Assembly (NCBI RefSeq): GCF_003202235.1
Contig: NZ_MASU01000005.1
Span: forward strand, 434,001-498,000
DNA length: 64,000 nt
Direction of reading: 5' to 3'
Source: Prauserella flavalba
Lineage (GTDB): Bacteria; Actinomycetota; Actinomycetes; Mycobacteriales; Pseudonocardiaceae
A program made the translations under genes and the position numbers. Of the stretch, positions 9,351-19,210 are shown piece after piece (positions within the stretch are counted from its first letter, which is position 1; each line of letters starts with the position of its first letter). A model generated the notes under the pieces. It had not been told where the DNA came from. It worked only from the letters and a program-made list of their open reading frames with translations, and did no database searches.

Positions 9351-9977
9351 GTGCGACGAGCACGGGTAGCGGTCGCCGTAACGGCGCTCGCGGCTGCGGG
9401 CCTGGCCGGCTGCGCCGACCGGCCGAACGACCTGGACACCTACTACGACGAGCCCGAGACGGCCACCGGATCGCCGACGGCCTCATCGCCACCGCCGTCC
9501 GCGCCGCCGCCGGAGCCGGCCGCGGACCCGGCCGCGCTCGCCGCCGCAGTCGACGGTGCCGTGCTGACCGGCGAGGACGTGGTGGCGGAAGGAGTGGAAC
9601 CGGTCGCGCCGCCCGCCGTCGCGGAGGGCTGTCTCGCCGAGATCCCGCTCGGGCTCGTCGACATCGAGCGCAGGGACACCCGCTGGGCGTACCCGACCGG
9701 CTCGACGCTCGACCAGCTCGTCACCGCGTACGCGGACCGGCCCGCCGCCGAGATCCTGACCTCGCGGGTGCGGTGCGCCGGCGACGAGCTGGAGGTGCCG
9801 CTCGAGATCGCCGTCGACGCGCACGCGGCGTGGTGTGCCGAGGGCACGTGCACGGTGCTGCTGGCGGGCGGGAACGTGCTCTCCGGCGTGCAGGTCACGG
9901 CCGCCGACGGGGCACGGGCGGCCGCCGCGGTGCAACGGCTCGCGCCCGCCGCCGCGGCGAAGCTCGCTCAGCCGTAA
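9351..9977 (+). CDS. Secreted lipoprotein, unknown function
   Basis: A 208-residue protein. The signal peptide ends in LAGC at residues 18-21, a lipobox that predicts diacylglycerol attachment to Cys21 and anchoring to the outer face of the membrane. A Pro/Ala/Ser-rich linker is followed by a domain with several cysteines (EGCL, RVRCAG, AWCAEGTC) spaced to form disulphides. It resembles the DUF3558/sensor-type lipoproteins of mycobacteria only loosely. A lipoprotein gene also lies near mpa in mycobacteria. GTG 9351 follows GAGGACAGG. It overlaps the convergent NUDIX gene by 10 bases. Confidence 0.7.
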   Translation: MRRARVAVAVTALAAAGLAGCADRPNDLDTYYDEPETATGSPTASSPPPSAPPPEPAADPAALAAAVDGAVLTGEDVVAEGVEPVAPPAVAEGCLAEIPLGLVDIERRDTRWAYPTGSTLDQLVTAYADRPAAEILTSRVRCAGDELEVPLEIAVDAHAAWCAEGTCTVLLAGGNVLSGVQVTAADGARAAAAVQRLAPAAAAKLAQP

Positions 9978-10477
9978 CGGCGAAACCACTCGAGCACGCC
10001 GAGCCTGCCGTCCGGGATGAGCGGGCCGTCGGGGTCCTCGGCCCACTTCCGCAGTTCCGGCAACGGCAGCCACCGGCCGCCGACGATCTCCTCCGGCTGG
10101 TGGACGATCGGCCCGCCCCAGCGGACCTCGAACGCGAAGTTGTGGCACCGGATCGGCGGCTGCTCGAACACGTGCGTGAACAGGGGGACCGGCGACACGC
10201 CCGAGATGCCGAGCTCCTCGGCCAGCTCCCGGACGGCGCATTCCGCAGGAGTCTCGCCGTGCGCGACCACGCCGCCTGCCCAGCAGTCGTGGTAGGAGGG
10301 GAAGACGTCCTTGTCGGGGGAGCGCTGGTGCACGTACACGTCCTCGCCGTTCGGTGAGCGCACGAGCACCACGCCGGCCGCGTGCCAGAGCCCGCGCGCC
10401 CGCATCTCGGCCCTCGTCGCGCTGCCCGCCGGCCTGCCGCGTGCGTCGTAGATCGCAACCAGCTCGTCACCGCCCAC
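9968..10477 (-). CDS. NUDIX hydrolase, isopentenyl-diphosphate isomerase-like type
   Basis: A 169-residue protein with the NUDIX signature GX5EX7REUXEEXGU: it reads GGVVAHGETPAECAVRELAEEL followed by GI, about residues 76-99. The N-terminal YDARGRPAG and YVHQRSPDKDVFPSYHD stretches resemble the YfcD/Idi-like group. It probably hydrolyses a nucleoside diphosphate derivative; the substrate is unknown. The start is uncertain: GTG 10477 is the first in-frame start compatible with the promoter, because longer versions would run into the dop start. It is divergent from dop, with a shared promoter segment at 10499-10508. Confidence 0.8.
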   Translation of the reverse strand: MGGDELVAIYDARGRPAGSATRAEMRARGLWHAAGVVLVRSPNGEDVYVHQRSPDKDVFPSYHDCWAGGVVAHGETPAECAVRELAEELGISGVSPVPLFTHVFEQPPIRCHNFAFEVRWGGPIVHQPEEIVGGRWLPLPELRKWAEDPDGPLIPDGRLGVLEWFRRYG

Positions 10478-10498
10478 CGGGGGATCGTCGCATGGAGC

Positions 10499-10508
10499 AC
10501 CGTAGGCT
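10499..10508. promoter_or_regulatory. Overlapping divergent -10 boxes for NUDIX gene and dop
   Basis: The ten bases ACCGTAGGCT read TAGGCT on the plus strand (10503-10508, six bases before the dop ATG) and TACGGT on the minus strand (10504-10499) toward the NUDIX gene. The two boxes share the central TA, so the two promoters could not be occupied together. Confidence 0.5.
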
Positions 10509-10514
10509 GGACGC

Positions 10515-12017
10515 ATGCGCCGGATCATGGGAACCGAGGTGGAGTACGGGATCGCGGTGCCGGGTGACGCGACCGCGAATCCGGTGCTGACCTCCACCCA
10601 AGTCGTACTGGCCTACGCCGCCGCCGCGGACATCCCGAGGGCGCGCCGCGCCCGCTGGGACTACGAGGTGGAGTCTCCGCTGCGCGACGCGCGCGGCTTC
10701 GATCTCGCCGGGCCCGGTCAGCAGGGGCATGACCCCGACGTCGAGGACCTCGGGGCCGCCAACGTCATCCTGACCAACGGCGCGCGGCTGTATGTGGACC
10801 ACGCCCACCCCGAGTACTCCGCGCCCGAGGTGACCAACGCCCGCGACGCCGTGATCTGGGACAAGGCGGGGGAGCGGGTGATGGAGGAGGCGGCGATGCG
10901 CGCCGCGACCGTCCCCGGCCAGCCGCAGCTGCAGCTCTACAAGAACAACGTCGACGGCAAGGGCGCGAGCTACGGCACGCACGAGAACTACCTGATGGCG
11001 CGCTCGACGCCGTTCACGGCCGTGATCGCGGGCCTGACGCCGTTCTTCGTGTCCCGGCAGGTGGTCACCGGTTCCGGGCGCGTCGGCATCGGGCCGCAGG
11101 GCGAGGAGGCCGGTTTCCAGCTCTCGCAGCGCGCCGACTACATCGAGGTCGAGGTCGGCCTGGAGACCACGCTCAAGCGCGGCATCATCAACACCCGCGA
11201 CGAGCCGCACGCCGACGCGGACAAGTACCGCAGGCTGCACGTCATCATCGGTGACGCCAACCTGGCCGAGTACTCGACGTTCCTCAAGCTGGGCACCGCG
11301 GCGCTGGTGATCGACATGATCGAGTCGGGCATCCGGTTCGACGACCTCAAGCTCGATGAGCCGGTGCGCGCGGTACACCAGATCAGCCACGACCCGACGC
11401 TGAAGACCAAGGTCGAGCTGGCCAACGGGCGCAAGTACACCGGCCTCGACATCCAGTTCGCCTACCACGAGATGGTGGCGGAGCACCTGGAGCGCGAGGG
11501 CGCCGACGAGCAGTCGAAGGAGGTCCTGCGCGTCTGGGGCGAGGTGCTCGACGCGCTGGCCCGCGACCCCGCCGAGTGCGCCGACCGGCTGGACTGGCCT
11601 GCCAAGCTGCGCCTGCTGGAGGCCTACCGCGAGCGCGACCAGCTGGGCTGGGCGGCGCCGCGGCTGCACCTCGTGGACCTGCAGTACTCGGACGTGCGCC
11701 TCGACAAGGGCCTCTACAACCGGCTCGTCACGCGCGGCTCGATGAAACGCCTGGTCAGCGAGGACGAGGTGCAGGCGGCGATCACCACCCCGCCGTCCGA
11801 CACGCGGGCCTACTTCCGCGGCCGCACGCTCGAGAAGTACGCGACCTCGATCGCGGCCGCGTCGTGGGACTCGGTGATCTTCGACGTGGGCAAGGAGTCG
11901 CTGGTCAGGATCCCCACCCTGGAGCCGCTGCGGGGCACGAAGGCCCACGTCGGCAAGCTGCTCGACGAGGCCGCGACGGCCGAGGAACTGGTCGAGGCGC
12001 TGACCGCTTCCGACTGA
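10515..12017 (+). CDS. dop: Depupylase/Pup deamidase Dop
   Basis: A 500-residue enzyme of the carboxylate-amine ligase fold shared with PafA and glutamine synthetase. The start [13 protein letters not shown] carries the Glu-rich metal-binding strand. The [26 protein letters not shown] and [17 protein letters not shown] segments form the nucleotide and Pup-binding site. Dop deamidates the C-terminal Gln of Pup, needed here because Pup ends in GGQ, and removes Pup from substrates. The stretch near residues 39-80, absent from PafA, is the Dop-specific loop. It is about 45% similar by eye to PafA at 15658. Pup and the proteasome genes follow directly. Confidence 0.96.
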   Translation: MRRIMGTEVEYGIAVPGDATANPVLTSTQVVLAYAAAADIPRARRARWDYEVESPLRDARGFDLAGPGQQGHDPDVEDLGAANVILTNGARLYVDHAHPEYSAPEVTNARDAVIWDKAGERVMEEAAMRAATVPGQPQLQLYKNNVDGKGASYGTHENYLMARSTPFTAVIAGLTPFFVSRQVVTGSGRVGIGPQGEEAGFQLSQRADYIEVEVGLETTLKRGIINTRDEPHADADKYRRLHVIIGDANLAEYSTFLKLGTAALVIDMIESGIRFDDLKLDEPVRAVHQISHDPTLKTKVELANGRKYTGLDIQFAYHEMVAEHLEREGADEQSKEVLRVWGEVLDALARDPAECADRLDWPAKLRLLEAYRERDQLGWAAPRLHLVDLQYSDVRLDKGLYNRLVTRGSMKRLVSEDEVQAAITTPPSDTRAYFRGRTLEKYATSIAAASWDSVIFDVGKESLVRIPTLEPLRGTKAHVGKLLDEAATAEELVEALTASD

Positions 12018-12082
12018 GTCCCCGGCCGGCGGTGAAGATCACCGGACGGTCAACGAACGCACCGAATGTCGGTGGCTCTGGG

Positions 12083-12088
12083 TAGGCT
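12083..12088 (+). promoter_or_regulatory. Candidate -10 box before pup
   Basis: TAGGCT followed by AAG lies 30 bases before the pup ATG, and a GGGAGG ribosome site (from 12108) follows. The -35 region is not convincing. It would allow pup-prcBA to be transcribed separately from dop. Confidence 0.4.
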
Positions 12089-12118
12089 AAGAGGCAACGG
12101 CCACACCGGGAGGCGAGT

Positions 12119-12313
12119 ATGGCTCAGGAAAAGGTTGAGAAGCACGGCGGCGGGGACTCCGACGACGACGTGGACGGCGGTGCCCCGGCCGGTCAGGAAC
12201 GCCGCGAGAAGCTCGGCGAGGACGTCGACACGATCCTGGACGAGATCGACGACGTGCTGGAGGAGAACGCCGAGGACTTCGTGCGTGCCTACGTGCAAAA
12301 GGGCGGGCAGTAG
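12119..12313 (+). CDS. pup: Prokaryotic ubiquitin-like protein Pup
   Basis: A 64-residue, highly acidic, intrinsically disordered protein ending GGQ. The C-terminal half (GEDVDTILDEIDDVLEENAE) is the helix that binds the Mpa coiled coil. The terminal Gln must be deamidated by Dop to Glu before PafA can join its side chain to a substrate lysine. The length is typical of the family. A GGGAGG site lies ahead of the ATG. It sits between dop and prcB. Confidence 0.97.
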   Translation: MAQEKVEKHGGGDSDDDVDGGAPAGQERREKLGEDVDTILDEIDDVLEENAEDFVRAYVQKGGQ

Positions 12314-12402
12314 GCGGCGCCGGTCGGCCGAGCGCCATCCCATAAGCTTGCTGATCGCATTTCAGTCCCCGCCCCCTTCGTCGATGGGAACTACGAGCAC
12401 GC

Positions 12403-13266
12403 ATGGAACACACTCCGCGCACCTCGGGCTTCGCCCTGCCCTCCGCCTACCTGTCGTCGACGACGTCGTCCTTCACCGACTTCCTCCGGGCCCAGGCTCC
12501 TGAGCTGCTGCCCAGCAAGCGACCTGAGGGTTCGTTCGCGCCCGGCAGCGCGCTCGAGCCGCCGCACGGCACGACGATCGTGGCCTCCACCTTCAACGGC
12601 GGCGTGCTGATCGCGGGCGACCGCAGGGCCACCAGCGGCAACATGATCGCCACGCGCGACCTCGAGAAGGTCCACATCACCGACGAGTACTCGGCCGTCG
12701 GTATCGCGGGCACCGCGGGCATCGCGCTGGAGCTGGTGCGGCTCTACACGGTGGAGCTCGCCCACTACGAAAAGATCGAGGGCGTCTCGCTGTCGCTGGA
12801 CGGCAAGACCAACAAGCTGGCCAACATGGTCAAGGGCAACCTCGACGTCGCGATGGCGGGCCTCGCGGTGCTCCCGCTGTTCGTCGGCTACGACATCGAG
12901 TCCACGGACCCCAAGCGCGCGGGCCGGATCGTGTCCTACGACGTCACGGGCGGCCGGTACGAGGAGAACGCCGGCTACCACGCGATCGGCTCCGGCTCGC
13001 TGTTCGCCAAGTCGGCGCTCAAGAAGCTGTACGACCCCGACGCCGACGCCGACACCGCCGTGCGTGCCGCCATCGAGGCGCTCTACGACGCCGCCGACGA
13101 CGACACGGCGACCGGCGGGCCGGACCTCGTGCGCAAGATCTACCCCACGGTCGTCACCATCACCGCCGAGCACGGTGCCGTCGCGGTGCCGAGCGAGGAG
13201 ACCTCGGCCATCGCGGCGTCCGTGGTCGAGGACCGCGCCGAGCAGCCCGGCCGGTACCGCAGCTAG
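12403..13266 (+). CDS. prcB: Proteasome beta subunit PrcB
   Basis: A 287-residue precursor. Cleavage between Gly56 and Thr57 (PHG/TTIVAS) would expose the catalytic Thr1. In mature numbering Asp17 and Lys33, the other active-site residues, are both present (GDRR and LEKVH). The propeptide segment [16 protein letters not shown] matches mycobacterial PrcB. Two stacked rings of seven subunits form the proteolytic core. The ATG has only a weak ribosome site, but the propeptide match supports it. prcA follows 56 bases later. Confidence 0.97.
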   Translation: MEHTPRTSGFALPSAYLSSTTSSFTDFLRAQAPELLPSKRPEGSFAPGSALEPPHGTTIVASTFNGGVLIAGDRRATSGNMIATRDLEKVHITDEYSAVGIAGTAGIALELVRLYTVELAHYEKIEGVSLSLDGKTNKLANMVKGNLDVAMAGLAVLPLFVGYDIESTDPKRAGRIVSYDVTGGRYEENAGYHAIGSGSLFAKSALKKLYDPDADADTAVRAAIEALYDAADDDTATGGPDLVRKIYPTVVTITAEHGAVAVPSEETSAIAASVVEDRAEQPGRYRS

Positions 13267-13322
13267 CGGCCGAGACCGGCGACCAACCACAGCAGGACCA
13301 CGAAGAGAGCGGAGCCAACGCA

Positions 13323-14087
13323 GTGACGATGCCGCTGTACGCCTCACCCGAGCAGTTGATGCGCGAGCGTTCCGAGCTGGCGCGCAAGGGCATCGCCCGG
13401 GGACGGAGCGTCGTCGTGCTCAAGTACCGGGGCGGTGTGCTGTTCGTGGCGGAGAACCCTTCGCCCACGCTGCACAAGGTGTCCGAGATCTACGACCGCA
13501 TCGGGTTCGCCGCCGTGGGGCGCTACAGCGAGTTCGAGAGCCTGCGCCGAGGCGGGATCCGGCACGTGGACCTGCAGGGCTACCAGTACGACCGGCGGGA
13601 CGTGAGCGCGAGGGCGCTGGCGAACGTGTACGCGCAGACGCTGAGCACGATCTTCACCGAGCAGCTCAAGCCGTTCGAGGTGGAGATCTGTGTGGCGCAG
13701 GTCGGTGCCGACACCGACGAGGACGAGCTGTACCGGCTGACCTACGACGGCTCGATCTTCGACGAGCCGAGGTTCGTGGTGATGGGCGGCCAGACCGACG
13801 CCATCAGCTCGAAACTGAAGGACACCTTCGAGGACGGGATGGACCTGAAGGCCGCGCTGCGGGTCGCGTCCGAGGCGTTCCGGTCCAACGCCACCAACGG
13901 CAACGGCGAGGGTGAGCCGAGCAAGCTCGAGGTCGCCGTGCTCGACCGCGAGCGGCCCGGCCGCAAGTTCCGTCGGTTCACCGGTGCCGCGCTCGACGCG
14001 CTGCTGCCGGGCAAGACCGAACCGGCCGGTGCGGCGGAGCCGAAGCCGGAGGAGTCCTCGAACGGCTCCGAGGGTTCGGCCGAGTAG
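13323..14087 (+). CDS. prcA: Proteasome alpha subunit PrcA
   Basis: A 254-residue Ntn-fold subunit without a catalytic threonine. It begins with the gate-forming N-terminus ([26 protein letters not shown]), here split: the gate is [10 protein letters not shown] and the body starts at [10 protein letters not shown]. Seven-membered alpha rings cap the PrcB rings and receive the C-terminal GQYL of Mpa. The GTG at 13323 is used; ATG 13329 is possible. The C-terminal 30 residues are Glu/Ser/Pro-rich and probably disordered, longer than in mycobacteria. It ends seven bases before a convergent gene. Confidence 0.95.
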   Translation: MTMPLYASPEQLMRERSELARKGIARGRSVVVLKYRGGVLFVAENPSPTLHKVSEIYDRIGFAAVGRYSEFESLRRGGIRHVDLQGYQYDRRDVSARALANVYAQTLSTIFTEQLKPFEVEICVAQVGADTDEDELYRLTYDGSIFDEPRFVVMGGQTDAISSKLKDTFEDGMDLKAALRVASEAFRSNATNGNGEGEPSKLEVAVLDRERPGRKFRRFTGAALDALLPGKTEPAGAAEPKPEESSNGSEGSAE

Positions 14088-14094
14088 CGGCGGG

Positions 14095-15624
14095 CTACAG
14101 CCGGTAGATCGTCAGTGCGCTCGGCCGCGAACGGAAGCGGAACACGCGGCCGAGCGGGCCGACCTCGCCGTCGGTGGCGACTCGCCGGTTGCCGTCGAGG
14201 ATCTCGACGTCCAATGACGGCAGGTCGTACTGCCGGTACACGTGGCTCGCGTTGAGCGTGTTGGTCACGGCCGCGAGCACGAACCGTGCGCGTGAGTAGG
14301 GCACGTCCGCGCGCAGGTAGCGCACGTCGAGCAGGCCGGTGTCGAGCGCGGGCCTGCGGGACGGCCAGAATCCCTTGGGCGCGTAGGTCCCGTTGCCCAC
14401 GAAGACCATCCACACGAGCGCGGGCTTGCCGTTGAGCCGGACCCGCAGTGGTCTGGCCGTGCGCAGCGTGCGGATCATCGCGATCACCGCGGACGGCCAT
14501 TTCGGGTGCCGCTGCTGGATCTTCTCGCGCAGCCGCACCATCTCCGGGTAGCCGCCGAGGCTCGCGGTGTTGACGAACCAGCGCCGGTGCGCTCCGGAGC
14601 CGCCGTCGATCTCCACTTCGCCGAGGTCGACACCGACCGCGGCGCCCGCCTCCGTGGCGGCGTCGGCGTCGGGCATCGAGCGGACGCCGACGTCGCGGGC
14701 GAAGTGGTTGAGCGTGCCCGCGGGGATCAGGGCCAGCGGCAGGCCGGTGTCGGCGGCGATCGAGGCCACCGCCGCCACGGTGCCGTCCCCGCCCGCGACC
14801 CCGAGCGCCCGCACCGTCCCGTTCCGCCGTGCGATCTCGGTGGTCAGCTGCATGCGGATGTCGACGCCGGGGTCCGGGTAGAGCAGGGTCGCCTTGGGCC
14901 ACGCGAACCGGACCTCGTCGGTCGGGTCCTCCTCGGCGTTGCCGGAGCCGGGGTTGACCACGGCGAGCATGTCCTCGCCGTCGCGCATCACGGGCGCGTC
15001 GGCGCGGTGGGCGGTGTGGCCGGGCGTGTCGGGATGCACGGGCCACCAGTGCTGGGTGCCGATCGCGGAGGCCACGCCGATGAGCGCGCCGACCCCGACG
15101 TCGGTGGGCCAGTGCACGCCCGTGTGGACGCGGGAGTAGGCCACGGCGGCGCCGAGCGGGGCGAGCGCGAGCCCGGCGGCGGGGGACTCCATCGCGACGG
15201 CGGTGACGAACGCCGTCGCGGACGCGGCGTGCCCGGACGGGAAGGACGACGACGTCGGGCGTTTCTCCAGGCGGCGGTGTTCGGGCACGGCCTCGGCGGC
15301 GGGGCGCCTGCGGGGGAACAGGGGCTTGCCGATGAGGTTGGCGCTCGCGCTGGCGCCCGCGATCGCGGCGACGCCACGCAGGGCGCCGCGGCGGGTCGCG
15401 CCCTTACGCGCGGTGAGGACGAGCGCGACGGCCCACCACAGCCTGCCCTTGTTCGCCGAGCGGGACAGCGACGTCAGCAGGCCGTCCGCGGGCGTGCGGG
15501 GCAGCGCGGCGCTGCGCGCCATGAGGCGGCGGTCGGTGGCGCTGACCTGGCGCAGCCGCGATTTGAGTGCGTCCAACACGGTGTCCCAAGGTACCGACAC
15601 CGTCTCGGCGGCCGATTCGTTCAC
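14095..15624 (-). CDS. PAP2 phosphatase fused to diacylglycerol/sphingosine-type lipid kinase
   Basis: A 509-residue fusion. Residues 60-195 carry the PAP2 phosphatase signature: KPLFPRRRP (100-108), SFPSGHAAS (128-136) and SRVHTGVHWPTD (164-175), set in hydrophobic helices. Residues 215-509 are a DAGK_cat/YegS-type kinase with VNPGSGNAEE, GVAGGDGTVAA near 275-285 and LIPAGTLNHFARD. One polypeptide therefore holds opposing activities, removal and addition of a phosphate on lipid substrates. GTG 15624 was chosen because it is the first start after the pafA promoter; GTG codons further in are possible. It is convergent with prcA and divergent from pafA. Confidence 0.85.
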   Translation of the reverse strand: MNESAAETVSVPWDTVLDALKSRLRQVSATDRRLMARSAALPRTPADGLLTSLSRSANKGRLWWAVALVLTARKGATRRGALRGVAAIAGASASANLIGKPLFPRRRPAAEAVPEHRRLEKRPTSSSFPSGHAASATAFVTAVAMESPAAGLALAPLGAAVAYSRVHTGVHWPTDVGVGALIGVASAIGTQHWWPVHPDTPGHTAHRADAPVMRDGEDMLAVVNPGSGNAEEDPTDEVRFAWPKATLLYPDPGVDIRMQLTTEIARRNGTVRALGVAGGDGTVAAVASIAADTGLPLALIPAGTLNHFARDVGVRSMPDADAATEAGAAVGVDLGEVEIDGGSGAHRRWFVNTASLGGYPEMVRLREKIQQRHPKWPSAVIAMIRTLRTARPLRVRLNGKPALVWMVFVGNGTYAPKGFWPSRRPALDTGLLDVRYLRADVPYSRARFVLAAVTNTLNASHVYRQYDLPSLDVEILDGNRRVATDGEVGPLGRVFRFRSRPSALTIYRL

Positions 15625-15645
15625 CGTCCCGCGGCCGTTAGCGCC

Positions 15646-15651
15646 TACCCT
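15646..15651 (+). promoter_or_regulatory. Putative -10 box of leaderless pafA
   Basis: TACCCT lies six bases before the pafA ATG, the same geometry as for dop and the M50 gene. An AAGG just before the ATG is too close to act as a normal ribosome site. Confidence 0.5.
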
Positions 15652-15657
15652 TGAAGG

Positions 15658-17016
15658 ATGCAGCGGCGGATCTTTGGGATCGAAACCGAGTTCGGGGTCA
15701 CCTGCACGTTCCACGGGCAGCGCAGGCTCTCCCCCGACGAAGTGGCGCGGTACCTCTTCCGGCGGGTCGTGTCGTGGGGACGGTCCTCGAACGTCTTCCT
15801 GTCCAACGGCTCCCGGCTCTACCTCGACGTGGGCTCCCACCCCGAGTACGCGACCGCGGAATGCGACGACCTGACCCAGCTGGTCACGCACGACAAGGCG
15901 GGCGAGCGAATCCTGGAGGACCTGCTCGTCGACGCCGAGCGGCGGCTCGCCGACGAGGGCATCGGTGGCGACATCTTCCTGTTCAAGAACAACACCGACT
16001 CGGCGGGCAATTCCTACGGCTGCCACGAGAACTACCTGGTGACACGCGCGGGCGAGTTCTCCCGGATCGCCGACGTGCTGCTGCCGTTCCTCGTGACCCG
16101 TCAGCTGATCTGCGGGGCCGGGAAGGTGCTGCAGACGCCCAGGGGCGCCGTGTACTGCCTGTCGCAGCGCGCGGAGCACATCTGGGAGGGCGTCTCCAGC
16201 GCGACGACGCGGTCCCGGCCGATCATCAACACCCGCGACGAGCCGCACGCCGACGCGGAGCGCTACCGCAGGCTGCACGTGATCGTGGGCGACTCGAACA
16301 TGGCCGAGCCGACGACGCTTTTGAAGGTCGGCTCCGCGAACCTGGTGCTGGAGATGATCGAACACGGCGTGCAGTTCCGGGACTTCACGCTCGACAACCC
16401 GATCCGCGCGATCCGCGAGATCAGCCACGACCTGAGCGGGCGGCGCCAGGTGCGGCTGGCCGGCGGGCGCGAGGCATCCGCGCTGGAGATCCAGCGCGAG
16501 TACCACGCGCGGGCGGCCCAGCACGTGGAGGCCAACGGGTCGGGTCCGACGGCGCAGCGCGTGGTCGAGCTGTGGGGCCGCGCGCTGGACGCGGTGGAGC
16601 AGCAGGACTTCTCCAAGATCGACACCGAGATCGACTGGGCGATCAAGCACCGGCTGGTGGAGCGCTACCGCGCTAAGCACAACCTCGACCTCTCCGACCC
16701 GAGGGTGGCGCAGCTGGACCTCGCCTACCACGACATCCGGCGCGGCCGGGGTGTGTTCGATCTGTTGCAGCGCAAGGGCCTCGTGCGTCGGGTGACCGAC
16801 GACGGCGAGATCGAGCTCGCCAAGGACACGCCGCCGCAGACCACGCGGGCGAAGCTGCGGGGCGACTTCATCGCCGCCGCCCAGCAGGCTGGCCGCGACT
16901 TCACGGTCGACTGGGTGCACCTGAAGCTCAACGACCAGGCGCAGCGGACCGTGCTGTGCAAGGACCCGTTCCGCTCGGTCGACGAGCGCGTGGAGCGGCT
17001 GATCAACTCGCTGTAG
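15658..17016 (+). CDS. pafA: Pup-protein ligase PafA
   Basis: A 452-residue carboxylate-amine ligase. It phosphorylates the C-terminal Glu of deamidated Pup with ATP and joins it to a lysine of the target protein. [16 protein letters not shown] starts the metal-binding strand, and [30 protein letters not shown] and [18 protein letters not shown] align closely with Dop. It lacks the Dop-specific insert. The C-terminal domain ([26 protein letters not shown]) binds Pup. It is separated from prcA only by the convergent lipid-enzyme gene and ends before a bidirectional terminator. Confidence 0.97.
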   Translation: MQRRIFGIETEFGVTCTFHGQRRLSPDEVARYLFRRVVSWGRSSNVFLSNGSRLYLDVGSHPEYATAECDDLTQLVTHDKAGERILEDLLVDAERRLADEGIGGDIFLFKNNTDSAGNSYGCHENYLVTRAGEFSRIADVLLPFLVTRQLICGAGKVLQTPRGAVYCLSQRAEHIWEGVSSATTRSRPIINTRDEPHADAERYRRLHVIVGDSNMAEPTTLLKVGSANLVLEMIEHGVQFRDFTLDNPIRAIREISHDLSGRRQVRLAGGREASALEIQREYHARAAQHVEANGSGPTAQRVVELWGRALDAVEQQDFSKIDTEIDWAIKHRLVERYRAKHNLDLSDPRVAQLDLAYHDIRRGRGVFDLLQRKGLVRRVTDDGEIELAKDTPPQTTRAKLRGDFIAAAQQAGRDFTVDWVHLKLNDQAQRTVLCKDPFRSVDERVERLINSL

Positions 17017-17017
17017 C

Positions 17018-17052
17018 GGCGGGGGTGAGCCGGTACCGGCTCTACCCCCGCC
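17018..17052. terminator. Bidirectional hairpin terminator after pafA
   Basis: GGCGGGGGT at 17018-17026 pairs with ACCCCCGCC at 17044-17052, and the 16 bases between (17027-17042) are themselves a perfect palindrome, leaving only one unpaired T. It lies between the convergent pafA and MMPL genes. Confidence 0.8.
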
Positions 17053-17061
17053 TACCGGTGA

Positions 17062-19185
17062 TCAGGCGCTGACGCGCGTCCGTCCGTGCCGTGCCGCCGG
17101 TGCCTCGCTGACGCCGAGGCGCTCGTGGAGCCTGCGCAGCGGCGCGGGCGCCCACCACGCCTTGTCGCCGAGCAGGCGCAGCCCCACCGGGACGAGCAGG
17201 CCCCGGATGATCGTCGCGTCGATGAGGATGGCCAGCCCGCTGCCGAGTCCGAACATCTGGATGAAGCTGACACCGCTGGTGCCGAAGGCGAAGAAGCTCA
17301 CCGCCAGCAGCACGGCGGCCATCGACACGATGCGGCCGGTGCGCGACAGCCCGTCGACCACGGCCTCGCGGTTGCCCAGCCCGCGGTCGTGGGCCTCCTT
17401 GATGCGGCTGAGGACGAACACCTCGTAGTCCATCGAGAGCCCGAACGCGATGCAGAAGAGCAGCATCAGCATGCTCGTGTCCAGCGGCAGCGGGGTGAAG
17501 CCCAGCAGCCAGGACAGCGCGCCGTCCTGGAAGATCAGCACCATCACGCCCAGCGTCGCCGACAGCCCGAGGACGTTGAACACGAGCGCGCGCAGCGGCT
17601 GCAGGACGCTGCCGGTGAACAGGAACAGCAGCACGAACGTGGTGAGCGCGATCAGGCCGAGCGCGAGCGGGAGCCGGTCGGTGATCGAGCCGGTGGAGTC
17701 GAGCAGCACGGCCGCGTCGCCGCCGACGAGGGCCTGCACGCCTGGCGGTGCCGGCAGGGCACGGACGTCCTCGACCACGCGCTGGGCGGACTCGGAGCGG
17801 GACTCCTCCTCGGTGACCACGGCGTAGCGCTGGCCCTGAGCGCTGGGGACGACGTCGGCGACGCCCGGCACGGCGGCGAGGCGCTGCGTGTACGCGGCGG
17901 TGTCGGCCTCGCCGACGGGTCCCGTGGTGACGATCTGGATGGCGCGGCTGGCGTCGCCGGGGAACTCGTCGCGCAGCGCGTCGCCGGCGATCCGGCTGGA
18001 TGCCGTGGTGGGCAGCACGCGGTCGTCCGGGGTCCCGAAGTCGACGCGGAGCAGGGGAGCGGCGGCGAGCACGAGCACCAGCACGGCGGGTGCGCCCACG
18101 AGCCACGGCCTGCGCCCCGCGGTCCGCGCGACGCGGCCCCAGAACGAGGACACGGTGGTGGGAGCGGACTTGCGCCACGGCAGCCTGCCGGCGTTGACGC
18201 GCGGGCCGAGCACGGCGAGCAGCGCCGGCAGCACGAACAGCGCCGCGAGCATGGCGATCAGCACCACGCCGATGCCCGCGTAGGCGAAGGAGCGCAGGAA
18301 GTACTGCGGGAACAGCAGCAGGGCCGACAGGGCGACGGCGACGGTGACGGCGCCGAAGGTGATGGTCCGGCCCGCGGTCTCGACGGTCCGGATCACGGCG
18401 TCGCGCGTGCCGGCGCCGGTGGCGAGCTGCTCGCGGAACCGGCTGACCATGAGCAGCGCGTAGTCGATCGCGAGGCCGAGCCCGAGGCCGGTGGTGAGGT
18501 TGACGGCGAAGACCGACACGTCGGTGAGCGACCCGAGGACGGACAGTTCGGCGAAGGTGCCGAGGATCGCGATGCCGCCGATCGCCAGCGGCAGCAGCGC
18601 GGCCACGACGCTGCCGAACACGAGTACGAGCAGCACCAGGATCACGGGCACGGCGATGGACTCGGCCACGAGCAGGTCCCGGCCCACCTGTTCGTTGACG
18701 TCCTGGCCGACGGCGGCGCGGCCGCCGAGGTCGACGGTGATCGCCCCGGTGCCGCCGGTGTAGGAGGCGGCGATCTCGTCGACGGGGGCGTCCTCGTCGG
18801 CGAGGTGGGCTGCGATGAGGGCCTGCGTGCCGTCGTCCGAGCGCAGCGCGGGCACGCCGGTCTGGAAGTAGGACGTGACGCCGGTGAAGGTCGGGTCGGC
18901 GGCGAGGCGGGTGGTCAGGTCCGTGCCTGCCCGGTGCGCGGCGGGGTCGTCGACGGTTCCGGTGCCGGCCGTGACGAGGAAGACGAGGTCGGCGGAGCCG
19001 CCGTGGCGGGTGTCGATGAGGTCGGCGGCCCTCGTGGACTCGGCCGCGGGGTCGGTGAAGCCCTCCGCCTGCAGCTTGCCGAACGCCGTGAAGCCCAGCG
19101 CTCCGGCTCCCGCGAGCACGAGCAGGGTCACGGCGAGTACCGCACGTGCGTGATCGGCGGCGAACCGTCCGATGCGAGCGAACAT
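17062..19185 (-). CDS. MMPL/RND-family membrane transporter
   Basis: A 707-residue protein with two repeats, each one membrane helix, a large extracytoplasmic domain and a group of five helices, as in MMPL transporters that export lipids or drugs by proton exchange. GLGLAIDYALLMVSRFREQ in repeat 1 and AFGLSMDYEVFVLSRIKEA in repeat 2 carry the Asp-Tyr pairs that relay protons. The start MFARIGRFAADHARAV at 19185 has GGAG eight bases upstream; a longer frame to 19275 would cross the operators. It is divergent from a TetR regulator and probably its target. Confidence 0.9.
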   Translation of the reverse strand: MFARIGRFAADHARAVLAVTLLVLAGAGALGFTAFGKLQAEGFTDPAAESTRAADLIDTRHGGSADLVFLVTAGTGTVDDPAAHRAGTDLTTRLAADPTFTGVTSYFQTGVPALRSDDGTQALIAAHLADEDAPVDEIAASYTGGTGAITVDLGGRAAVGQDVNEQVGRDLLVAESIAVPVILVLLVLVFGSVVAALLPLAIGGIAILGTFAELSVLGSLTDVSVFAVNLTTGLGLGLAIDYALLMVSRFREQLATGAGTRDAVIRTVETAGRTITFGAVTVAVALSALLLFPQYFLRSFAYAGIGVVLIAMLAALFVLPALLAVLGPRVNAGRLPWRKSAPTTVSSFWGRVARTAGRRPWLVGAPAVLVLVLAAAPLLRVDFGTPDDRVLPTTASSRIAGDALRDEFPGDASRAIQIVTTGPVGEADTAAYTQRLAAVPGVADVVPSAQGQRYAVVTEEESRSESAQRVVEDVRALPAPPGVQALVGGDAAVLLDSTGSITDRLPLALGLIALTTFVLLFLFTGSVLQPLRALVFNVLGLSATLGVMVLIFQDGALSWLLGFTPLPLDTSMLMLLFCIAFGLSMDYEVFVLSRIKEAHDRGLGNREAVVDGLSRTGRIVSMAAVLLAVSFFAFGTSGVSFIQMFGLGSGLAILIDATIIRGLLVPVGLRLLGDKAWWAPAPLRRLHERLGVSEAPAARHGRTRVSA

Positions 19186-19210
19186 GGTGAGCTCCGAGGA
19201 AGGAGAGTGA

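Noticed and set aside
14095-16920. One 941-residue protein covering the lipid-enzyme fusion and the antisense of pafA
   Set aside because: The extension is just the shadow of pafA; the PAP2 domain starts after GTG 15624.
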